In this document: in pieces, positions 33,290 through 40,852 of the stretch
How the letters are laid out: the number at the start of each line of letters is the position of its first letter
Numbering within the stretch: the first letter of the stretch is position 1
Origin: Candidatus Melainabacteria bacterium
GTDB lineage: Bacteria; Cyanobacteriota; Vampirovibrionia; Obscuribacterales; Obscuribacteraceae
Assembly (NCBI GenBank): GCA_016212515.1
Contig: JACRFZ010000108.1
Span: forward strand, 43,628-107,627
DNA length: 64,000 nt
Direction of reading: 5' to 3'
Translations under genes and position numbers: made by a program
Notes under the pieces: generated by a model
Seen by the model: the letters and a program-made list of their open reading frames with translations, nothing else
Told to the model about the DNA's origin: nothing
Database searches by the model: none

Positions 33290-33721
33290 ATGAAAGAAGC
33301 AGTTCTCACCTCCCACCACCTCTCAGCCATTTTGCCGCTCAAGCCGGAAGCCTTCAGCTTCAGCGCCGAAACCTTGCTTACTTTGCTCAACCAGGCCGTG
33401 GTGGGTGCCGGACTGGCCCGCATGGCCGATGCCGTGGCCGACTTCAGCCCCCAGGGGGCATCGGCCGTGATTGTTTTGAAAGAATCCCATGTGGCGGTGC
33501 ATATCTGGCCCGAGCACGATGCCGCCACCGTAGATATTCACGTCTGCGACTATATGGCCGACAACTTAGCGAAAGCCAGAGCCCTGGCTGAACTTCTCAG
33601 CCAAGCCCTCTCAACAGAGCACGATAGTGCGCTCTGGCAGGAGCTGACCGTGTCCAAGCAGAGAAGAGAAGCGAACTACGTTGTGAACACTAGAGAAAAA
33701 AGCCCAATTCTCTCGCCTTAG
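33290..33721 (+). CDS. speD: S-adenosylmethionine decarboxylase proenzyme-like protein (SpeD family)
   Basis: SpeD-type proenzymes cleave themselves to form a pyruvoyl cofactor. The cleavage site Glu65-Ser66 and the downstream residues fit exactly: KESHVAVHIWPE, His71 five residues after Ser66, and Cys86 (DIHVC) twenty after. This spacing equals that of the small bacterial SpeD enzymes. SAM decarboxylase would feed spermidine synthesis, which fits the spermidine-synthase-like gene at 40.8 kb. The N-terminus lacks the usual G(R/K)HLLxD start, and GxSGV is replaced by GASAV. A changed substrate is therefore possible, since some SpeD homologues act on ornithine or arginine. The last 32 bases overlap the convergent TPR gene. 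Confidence 0.82.
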   Translation: MKEAVLTSHHLSAILPLKPEAFSFSAETLLTLLNQAVVGAGLARMADAVADFSPQGASAVIVLKESHVAVHIWPEHDAATVDIHVCDYMADNLAKARALAELLSQALSTEHDSALWQELTVSKQRREANYVVNTREKSPILSP

Positions 33722-34397
33722 CTTTATCTCTTTTGGCGAGTTCAGTTTTGCCTAGTTTTGCAAAAGCGTCAGCTCTGATGCTATAAGCGCCGCCAACTGC
33801 AGGATTAATCTCGATAGCTCTGGTAAGGTGCTTAACAGAATCACTAAACATTCCTTTCATTAACTCGACGCTGCCGAGCAATACAAGACTTTCCCAATCA
33901 TTCTCGTTCAAGTTGATGGCATTACGTGCCGAAACCAATGCTTTGTCGTACTCGCCCAAAAGAAGAGCGTTACTTCCTTGCGCTCTAAATAGCCCCTGCG
34001 TCACTGGCCCGCAGGCAATCGCTCTTGAGTAGTCCTCATACGCATCTCCAAACTGTTTTTGAACGGCGTGAAGATTTGCCCGAACAATGAAATAAGCTTG
34101 TCTATTGGGATTTAAAGCGATTGCACAGTTATAGTCATTCAGCGCAGAAGTGTAATTGCCCAACTTCTCAAAGTTCTGACCTCTCGCCCCATAGTACTTG
34201 TCGTTTCCGGGGTCATCCTTGATTGCGGCGGTATAATCATCAATCTTCTTCTGAATTGCGGCCACATCGACGCCGGCGGCAGCTTTTGTGGGCGGCTTAG
34301 ACGATTTGTCTGACTCAAGCGAAGACTTCGAAATTTGGGCGAACACCGCCATCGAAAATGATAGTGTTACCACAGTTGCAAAAGCGAGTGCCTTCAT
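33690..34397 (-). CDS. Exported TPR protein, 235 aa
   Basis: A signal peptide (1-20, ending VFAQ) is followed by a Ser/Lys linker and about four TPR units (YYGARGQNFEKLGNYTSALNDYNCAIALNPN, AYFIVRANLHAVQKQFGDAYEDYSRAIACGP). A near-perfect ribosome-binding site, GGAGG, lies five bases before the ATG. It is probably a periplasmic adaptor. It follows the larger TPR-like gene on the same strand with a 47-base gap. Its 3' end overlaps speD by 32 bases on opposite strands. Confidence 0.88.
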   Translation of the reverse strand: MKALAFATVVTLSFSMAVFAQISKSSLESDKSSKPPTKAAAGVDVAAIQKKIDDYTAAIKDDPGNDKYYGARGQNFEKLGNYTSALNDYNCAIALNPNRQAYFIVRANLHAVQKQFGDAYEDYSRAIACGPVTQGLFRAQGSNALLLGEYDKALVSARNAINLNENDWESLVLLGSVELMKGMFSDSVKHLTRAIEINPAVGGAYSIRADAFAKLGKTELAKRDKAKARELGFFL

Positions 34398-34444
34398 CGA
34401 AACCTCCGGAATCTCTCGGATACTCCTTGCGCAGGTAAGGGCGT

Positions 34445-35953
34445 CTATTTTCTCTTTGGAGCGCCCTTCTTAGCGGAAGCACCGCTCTTTCCAGAGGCGG
34501 CACCACTGGTGATACTGCCGGAAACCTTGGTAATGGAATCCTCCGCCACCACTTTCCAGAGCCCCAGACTATTGGGTTTTATGGTCCAGCGCACATGTGA
34601 AATCTGCTCCGTGCGGCTATTTCCTTTCACCGTCGTCTCTTTCACATCGAATTCCATCTCCACTTCCTCGGCACTGGAGCGCGTTACTTTCTCGCCATAG
34701 ATCTCGGTTTTCCATCCGGTTCGCTCAAAAGGCATAGCTCCGGCACTGGCCAATCCGGCACTGCGATTCTCGGCCGCACTGGTATTTATCCAGGAAACAG
34801 TGGAGGCAACTTGAATGCCGGTACGCAGGCGAGCACCATCCTGATAGACCGAATAAGCGGCCGGACTGTGTCTTGCGTAGAGAGACTTGAAGGTGCTGAA
34901 TACTTCAGCCGCCGAATGCAAGGCTTTGACCTTCTCTTCATCACTTTCAAAATCTCGCATCTGCTTACGTTTCTTTGAACAGCGGATGGGACTGAGGAGA
35001 TCGTGGGAAAGTTCGTAAGCACCTAAATACAGTAGATTGGGCCCGGTCATGGGAGTGATTTCCTTAAGACCAAGTTCGGCCGCCCTGGTTTGCTCGATAA
35101 CCGCCTCCTCATTCTTCTCCAGTAACTGCAAAGCTCTCGCTCTCTGCAAATGAAACATGGCCGTGCCGGGCACCTGCTTGATACATTCGCTGAGGATGTC
35201 GGATGCCGTCCCGGCGTCGCTCTTATCAGCTTGATCTTTCTTAGGTCTATCCAGCAAGGCACGAGCCTTAAAATACTGGACCGTGGTTGTATCCTTCCAG
35301 CCAGGCCTGGCACATTCCTTGAGCACGCCGTCGTATTGCTTGAGGGCCAGCATAGCCTCCAGCTTGAGCCAGTCGCTCTTCTCACCCAGAGACGGCGCCA
35401 AACTCTTGAGCTTACTTACCCCGTCTATACAACCTTGCGGGCTGCCCGCCACCAGACTGCTGAAAGCCATGTTGTAAATGGACGGATCTCTAAGGAGCAT
35501 GTCGGCACCATAAGAAATACCGGTCAACTCCTTCAGCCCCGGCACATTCATGGCCTCAAGTTTCTTGACGGCGGCGATATCAGCCTCGGTGAGAGCGAGG
35601 CTCTGTCTGAAATCGTTGTAGGCGGCGGCGGCATCGTTCAGCATCAGCTCAGCCAGACCGCGGCTGATATAAGGACCAGGAGAAGTAGTCGTATAAGCAA
35701 GAGCTTGATTACTGAGAGTCAGTGCTTCCCTGGCTTTGTGATCCTCGATTGAACCAAGGGCTCGCAGGGAAATGCCATTAGCCATGCCAAGACGCTGCCC
35801 CCTCTCCCGCATGGAAGCCTGCAATTGTTGGCAGTTATTCTGGGCTATTGCCCCGGGCGCAAGCCCGGCAACACCACAGAAAGCGAATGAGAGCGCCACT
35901 GTAACTGTGAGAGCACCCATTACTGGCCTGATAAAACTCACTTCCATAACCAT
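34445..35953 (-). CDS. Exported helical-repeat protein, about 500 aa
   Basis: The signal peptide is clear only when translation starts at the internal ATGs (35953 or 35947), with hydrophobic ALTVTVALSFAFCGVAGLA and cleavage near AIAQ. The longest frame starts at an upstream TTG (36016) and is less likely. The middle is helical, with TPR-like units such as ALTLSNQALAYTTTSPGPYISRGLAELMLNDAAAAYNDF. The C-terminal 130 residues look like a beta-rich domain (KTEIYGEKVTRSSAEEVEMEFDV, HVRWTIKPNSLGLWKVVAEDS), resembling an NTF2-type or DUF-type fold. Function is unknown. Confidence 0.8.
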   Translation of the reverse strand: MVMEVSFIRPVMGALTVTVALSFAFCGVAGLAPGAIAQNNCQQLQASMRERGQRLGMANGISLRALGSIEDHKAREALTLSNQALAYTTTSPGPYISRGLAELMLNDAAAAYNDFRQSLALTEADIAAVKKLEAMNVPGLKELTGISYGADMLLRDPSIYNMAFSSLVAGSPQGCIDGVSKLKSLAPSLGEKSDWLKLEAMLALKQYDGVLKECARPGWKDTTTVQYFKARALLDRPKKDQADKSDAGTASDILSECIKQVPGTAMFHLQRARALQLLEKNEEAVIEQTRAAELGLKEITPMTGPNLLYLGAYELSHDLLSPIRCSKKRKQMRDFESDEEKVKALHSAAEVFSTFKSLYARHSPAAYSVYQDGARLRTGIQVASTVSWINTSAAENRSAGLASAGAMPFERTGWKTEIYGEKVTRSSAEEVEMEFDVKETTVKGNSRTEQISHVRWTIKPNSLGLWKVVAEDSITKVSGSITSGAASGKSGASAKKGAPKRK

Positions 35954-36146
35954 CCAATCATGAATTAGAAACCCGAGCACAATTATAGACGCCCCAGCCT
36001 CCCAATAAATTCTCAAGAAGCTTGTTCACACAAGCTTTTGGGAACAAGTCCCGGAAACCGGAAATTTTAATAGTCAAAACCAAACAGGAACCTTTGAACC
36101 GGGGAAGAAAGTGCTATGACAACTAGCTCAGATGCTGAGGTGTACC

Positions 36147-37691
36147 ATGACTGATTTGTCTCCGGCCCAGACAGCGGCCTTCGACGAGCTTATTAAAGCT
36201 CTGCCCATAGGAAACATCTTTGTAGTCTGGTCCCATACAGGCATGGGCAAGACAACCATTCTCAAAGAATTGCACGCGTTCAGAGGCGGCAAGTTTTTGA
36301 CAATGACCGATTACATTCAGCAACTGAGAACACAAGACCCGCTGAAAATGGAAGAGACATTGGAAAGTATCCTCATGGATGCCTTCAGCTCTCATGAGCT
36401 GGTAATTCTGGACGACTTGCATCTCATATATGACGTCATTTGCGGATGCGGCTATGGCAGCGCATATCCCCGCGGCAAGTATGTGGAAGCAATTTTGACC
36501 AGCATAGCCGGCCGCATAATCGAATCCGGGAAGAAACTAATTCTTTCTTTCGAGGGAAGCATACCGGCTCCCATTCGCAGCCGCTGCTACATAAGCACCA
36601 TTCAAAAATTCAAAGCAGCAGACTACAGCACTATTTGCAGCAACATTCTGGAAGAAAAGGCAGCCTCTCTCGACTTTCAAAAGATTCATCGCTTCGCCCC
36701 CAAATTGAATGCTCACCAGCTCAATACATCAGCGCTCTGGCTCAAGCAGGAGGAGGTGGATACGGATAGATTCATCGAATACCTGCGCAGTCAGCGCATG
36801 GGCAGCAATGTGGATCTGGAAGAAGTAGAAGCCATAGACCTCTATTCCTTGCGCGGTATAGACGACGTTATTGAAAGCCTGGAAGCCAACATAATCGTAC
36901 CTTTAGAACGAGATGATCTGGCAACTGAATATGGCATCAGCCCCAAACGAGGCGTTCTTCTGGCAGGACCGCCCGGCACCGGCAAAACCACGGTGGGTCG
37001 GGCACTGGCCCACAGGCTGCGCAGCAAGTTCTTTCTCATAGACGGTACCTTCATTTCCGGCAGTCGCGATTTCTACCAGAAAGTGCAACATGTTTTCGAG
37101 ACGGCCAAGCACAACGCACCCTCAATAATCTTTATCGACGACAGTGATGTAATCTTTGAAAACAAGGAAGATTTTGGACTCTACCGCTACTTATTGACCA
37201 TGCTTGACGGTCTCGAAAGTGAGAGCAATAAACGGGTCTGCATCATGATGACCACAATGGATGTGGCCAGCGTGCCGCCGGCCCTTGTGCGGTCGGGGCG
37301 TATCGAACTATGGCTTGAAACAAGACTGCCCGACAATGAAGCCAGGCTGAAAATCCTCATCGATCAAGCACACCGGTTGCCGCCGGAGCTGCGCAGCTAC
37401 GACCCTCTCAGACTGGCGGAGATAACAGATGGACTGACCGGCGCCGATCTGAAGAGACTGATTGAAGATGCGAAGATTCTCCTGGCTTACGACAAATCTA
37501 GAAATGTCGAATGCGAAGATCTGCTCTCATACTTCCAGCGCGCCACCGAAACCATTCGCTCAAATAAGCTCAAATATGCAGCAGCGGAAGAACATTCAAG
37601 ACAGCGAGCACCATCAATGAAAGAAGCTCTGGAAGCAGCTTTTAGTTCCATGGGCGGCTATGGATTTGACACTGACAACCTCCCCGACTGA
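36147..37691 (+). CDS. Protein with two NTPase modules: P-loop N-domain and AAA+ C-domain
   Basis: The start is the ATG behind GAGGTG. The first module (1-150) has a Walker-A-like SHTGMGKTT at 29-37, with Ser in place of the usual first Gly, and Walker B ELVILDDLH at 84-92. The second (235-470) is a classical AAA domain: GPPGTGKT 274-281, Walker B IIFIDDSD 327-334 with Asp where the catalytic Glu normally sits, sensor TTMD near 370, arginine-finger region VRSGRIE 381-387, and a lid with LTGADLKRLI. It resembles Cdc48/FtsH/proteasomal ATPases but has neither a protease nor an N-terminal adaptor. It stands alone. Remodelling of an unknown substrate is likely. Confidence 0.83.
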   Translation: MTDLSPAQTAAFDELIKALPIGNIFVVWSHTGMGKTTILKELHAFRGGKFLTMTDYIQQLRTQDPLKMEETLESILMDAFSSHELVILDDLHLIYDVICGCGYGSAYPRGKYVEAILTSIAGRIIESGKKLILSFEGSIPAPIRSRCYISTIQKFKAADYSTICSNILEEKAASLDFQKIHRFAPKLNAHQLNTSALWLKQEEVDTDRFIEYLRSQRMGSNVDLEEVEAIDLYSLRGIDDVIESLEANIIVPLERDDLATEYGISPKRGVLLAGPPGTGKTTVGRALAHRLRSKFFLIDGTFISGSRDFYQKVQHVFETAKHNAPSIIFIDDSDVIFENKEDFGLYRYLLTMLDGLESESNKRVCIMMTTMDVASVPPALVRSGRIELWLETRLPDNEARLKILIDQAHRLPPELRSYDPLRLAEITDGLTGADLKRLIEDAKILLAYDKSRNVECEDLLSYFQRATETIRSNKLKYAAAEEHSRQRAPSMKEALEAAFSSMGGYGFDTDNLPD

Positions 37692-38118
37692 GCCACAGAA
37701 TGCTATGGCCCAGGCAGAACGGCTCTACAAGCGAACCCTGTTTTAACTTTTGTTTCAGTCTCCTAAAGTGCGGCAGATCGTATTTTGCTGTCACAAAGCA
37801 AAGACTATTCTAGAACCGGCTTGACAACACGCTTGCTTGAGTTAGCGCCCCATTCTATGAGTGGTTCGCCCTAATTCAATCAAGCACTCTGTCAGGCTGA
37901 TGTGCGCCGAATCTCGGCAGTACGCTCAAGTGAGACATGGTTTGGGTTTGCTGTTCCTGGCAAGTTGCAGCCCTCAAGAATGCAACCATCAAGAATGCAA
38001 TAAGAATCCGACCTGGAATGAGAGTGGAATATCAGTGAATAGTTAGCTCCAATCTCGCGCGCTTGAACATATGGCAGCCCGCTCCGATCAACCCGGAGTG
38101 GGCTGCTTTGTGCCTGGC
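37692..38118. other. 427-base intergenic region
   Basis: The region holds the convergent 3' ends of the double-NTPase gene and the envelope operon. No gene is supported. Seen here are a 12-base direct repeat, TCAAGAATGCAA at 37974-37985 and 37989-38000, and a strong hairpin at 38074-38106, listed separately. Confidence 0.6.
38074..38106. terminator. 13-bp hairpin ending the envelope operon
   Basis: GCAGCCCGCTCCG and CGGAGTGGGCTGC form a 13-bp stem (one G-U pair) with a seven-base loop, 12 bases past the last stop of the operon. There is only a weak T-run (TTT, plus strand). It is probably a transcription end or RNA-stabilising hairpin for the minus-strand operon. Confidence 0.6.
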
Positions 38119-39234
38119 TCAGGCCGACCACTGGCTGTTTCGGTCCTTCACCCGCCAGATATAACCATCCAGCACATAATGGGTGCTCTGGGGCAAAGAA
38201 AGTAGGGGCACCAGAACGGCCAGAAAGGCCGGGTCGGATATGACCGGCAGCCCGGCAAACGGCGCAAAGAAAGTGAGATGCTCCCGCCAGACAAAGCCGT
38301 CCCAGAAACCTTCTTCCAGGTAAGCCAGGAAAACCAGGAAGGCAAAAAATGCAGGCGCAAAGGAAACCAGGATTCGCAGAATTCCGCTTGCGGTGGCGCC
38401 GGCATCCGCACCACCAGCGCCACCACCTCTTCGATATAGCCAGATCAAAGCCATATAGGGTATACCGTGGCTCAAAACATTGGTCATGGTGAAGATCAAA
38501 TCGGAATTGGTGGCAACGATACCCACATACCAGGAAAGCGCTGTTCCCAGCATTAGCAAGTTGCGGGGCAGATTGACAAAGCCGCTGTTCTTAAAGAGGA
38601 GGCACTCTTTGATGAAATAAGCGATTGCGACCAATATATAGAAAACACCGGCCAGGGGCAAAATCGCAGAAGCGAGAGCCGAGGCCGAGAAGAAGTCTCC
38701 TTCCACAAACCAGTTGAAGTGGCGGGGAGCGTGGGCATGCCAGTATAAAATCGGATAGAGCGTTACCGTGTAAATACAAATCTGATCCAAATGCCTAGCC
38801 CAGGCCGGTATTTGCGGCTCACCCCGCCCATACAAAGCAAGAAAGCCGTATTGTTGGCGCACAAAATGGAAAACCGCCAGATAGGCCAGAGCCCTCCAGA
38901 AATAGAGAGCATCGAGGCTGTAGAGCAGAACCCCTACCACCAGACAGGCAAGCGGTATGACCAGGAGCAAGCGCTTATTGGCGGTAAGTGCATCTCTATC
39001 TAAGTAAGTGCGAAAGAGGGTGGCATAGACATGGGCCACATCCACCATGAGCACCAGCACAACCCAGGCAAAGAGGGGCAAGTTTTCCATACCTTCGAAG
39101 CGCCGGCCAAAGAGCAGGGCAATAGTGGAAGAAATGAGGGCCGGCGACAAAATAAAGAGAAGGTCGAAAACAGGCGAGGCCAGCCAGGGCTGCCTTCGCT
39201 TCCTTTCCAGAGGTAGAGAATGGGTGCTTTCCAT
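38119..39234 (-). CDS. Multi-spanning membrane protein of envelope operon (about 371 aa)
   Basis: About eight to nine hydrophobic segments are seen, with conserved-looking polar patches in or near the membrane: VDVAHVYATLFRTYLD, FHFVRQQYGFLALYGRG, YWHAHAPRHFNWF and LSHGIPYMALIWLYRR. The many His residues near membrane borders suggest a metal or haem site, or an integral-membrane enzyme. No family could be named with confidence. The ATG chosen lies one base after the oxidoreductase stop, although the frame is open 28 codons further upstream. It is the last gene of the operon and follows the FAD enzyme, so the two probably act together. Confidence 0.82.
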   Translation of the reverse strand: MESTHSLPLERKRRQPWLASPVFDLLFILSPALISSTIALLFGRRFEGMENLPLFAWVVLVLMVDVAHVYATLFRTYLDRDALTANKRLLLVIPLACLVVGVLLYSLDALYFWRALAYLAVFHFVRQQYGFLALYGRGEPQIPAWARHLDQICIYTVTLYPILYWHAHAPRHFNWFVEGDFFSASALASAILPLAGVFYILVAIAYFIKECLLFKNSGFVNLPRNLLMLGTALSWYVGIVATNSDLIFTMTNVLSHGIPYMALIWLYRRGGGAGGADAGATASGILRILVSFAPAFFAFLVFLAYLEEGFWDGFVWREHLTFFAPFAGLPVISDPAFLAVLVPLLSLPQSTHYVLDGYIWRVKDRNSQWSA

Positions 39235-39235
39235 T

Positions 39236-40852
39236 TCAACTCTTCTCCAGTTGGGCAAGTACCCTCTCGGCGGCCTGTACGCCCTGGTACTGGGCCTCTT
39301 CGAAATTGGAAATACCACTCATGTCGGAATGGGCAAAGTGCACCGCTCCCTGATTGAGGGGCAATTGGCGCCTTTCCTGCCAGATATAGTCTACCCCCGG
39401 CGAAATCATGCCGTGACCCCAGGGCCACAGGTCGATAGAAATGATGTCCGCAGTAATGCCTGGATGCATGGTTTCCAGATCTTCTACTATGGCGGCCGAC
39501 CAGGCCTTTTCCGGGCTGTTCAAAAGTTTGCGCCGGGCCGCATCAGGCGGCAACTGCGAAAGCGGCAAGTAATAGGTAACGACAACGCGGCTCTGGCGTG
39601 TGGTTATATTCTGATGGTTGGCCACCACATAGCCGAGGGAGTCGCCGTAATAGCTGACATTGTCCCAGGCTAAGCCGACACCGCGTCCGCCGGGCACTTT
39701 CTTCAAGGTAATGTTGGCTACCAGCCAGGGAGCGTAAGTGGGCTTCTTCTCAAGTTTGTAATTTTCCACCAGATACGGTGCCAGAAAGCGAGGGGCGCAA
39801 AAGATGGCAAATTTGGCCTTATATCTTGAAACAGCGCCGTCGCTCGTAAAGTAGCAGAGGTTACCGCCCTCCTTATCTTCAATGAGACGCAGCACGGGAG
39901 CGTTTGTAACTATCTTGTCGGCCAGCATCTCCCTGAGGCGGGAAACTAGAAAACCGTTGCCCTCAGGCCAGGTGACTACGGAATTGGTCTCAGCATTAAC
40001 GGCATGGCCCCTGCGGCCGGCAAAATAATGCAGACCGGCCCAGGCCGAGACGTTCTCGGCAGTGGCACCGTAATCGTCACGGCAGCAGTAGTTGACATAC
40101 CATTGCAGGGGGCGGGTGACGAAATTATTCTCCTTAAGCCAGCGAGCAAAAGAGATCTTATCCAGGTTGCGAAAGCACGCATCCTCAGAACTAAGATCAA
40201 GAGGAATAGCAAATGCCGGCTTGCCGTCGCTGCCTCTAGTCTCCCTCAGCTCATGCACCCTGTCAAAGAAGCGCTTCATCTCGTCTTCCTCAGCCGGCTT
40301 AAGACCCCGTTTGGGCACCAGACCTTCCTGAAAGCTGCCGTCTTTGAGGAGCCGCTCTTGCGGATCGTGGCAGAGGTAAAGTTCGTTGTACCTGGGCTTC
40401 TCCTTATCGTGATCGGCTTCAATTATGCCCAGTTCCAGAAAGAGCTGCCGCACGTACTTGGACTCACGGTTAGCCAGGGGAACATAGTGCGCCCCCCAGG
40501 GGAATTTACTGACTGCATTCTCGCCGAAACTGGAATTACCACCCACCTGGGGCTCCAACTCCAGAATCAGGAAGTCCTGAAAGCCATTTTTCTTCAGCCA
40601 CCATCCGGCCGAAAGACCGGCCATGCCGCCACCAACGATGACAACCGTCTTGCTGCCGCAATCCACAAAAGAAGAGAGCGAGGCGGCACCATCTTTCATC
40701 AAATCTCTCAGTCGATGGCCTACTTGCCGGGAAGGTCCGACCATACTGACCCTGAACTGGGCCGGCCGCACACGCAAGAACTGAAAACCCAGCCCTAAAA
40801 CAGCCAGTCCACCCAGACCCTTCAAGAAATCGGCGCGGCTAATGGGCCTCAT
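39236..40852 (-). CDS. FAD-dependent amine-oxidase-like oxidoreductase, exported or anchored
   Basis: The FAD-binding motif VVIVGGGMAGLSAGWWL lies at about residues 70-86, with the following LELEPQVGG pattern typical of flavin amine oxidases and phytoene-desaturase-like enzymes. Before it stands an N-terminal SRADFLKGLGGLAVLGLGF, which looks like a Tat signal with only one of the two arginines, or a Sec-type anchor. The C-terminal FAD-contacting part ends SDMSGISNFEEAQYQG. The start is an ATG behind GGAG (5-base gap) that overlaps the upstream stop. The substrate is unknown. A polyamine or a polyamine-derived product is a reasonable guess because of the neighbouring spermidine-synthase-like enzyme. 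Confidence 0.85.
   Translation of the reverse strand: MRPISRADFLKGLGGLAVLGLGFQFLRVRPAQFRVSMVGPSRQVGHRLRDLMKDGAASLSSFVDCGSKTVVIVGGGMAGLSAGWWLKKNGFQDFLILELEPQVGGNSSFGENAVSKFPWGAHYVPLANRESKYVRQLFLELGIIEADHDKEKPRYNELYLCHDPQERLLKDGSFQEGLVPKRGLKPAEEDEMKRFFDRVHELRETRGSDGKPAFAIPLDLSSEDACFRNLDKISFARWLKENNFVTRPLQWYVNYCCRDDYGATAENVSAWAGLHYFAGRRGHAVNAETNSVVTWPEGNGFLVSRLREMLADKIVTNAPVLRLIEDKEGGNLCYFTSDGAVSRYKAKFAIFCAPRFLAPYLVENYKLEKKPTYAPWLVANITLKKVPGGRGVGLAWDNVSYYGDSLGYVVANHQNITTRQSRVVVTYYLPLSQLPPDAARRKLLNSPEKAWSAAIVEDLETMHPGITADIISIDLWPWGHGMISPGVDYIWQERRQLPLNQGAVHFAHSDMSGISNFEEAQYQGVQAAERVLAQLEKS

Noticed and set aside
37974..38000. Direct repeat as the start of a CRISPR array
   Set aside because: There are only two 12-base copies three bases apart, with no spacers and no cas genes.
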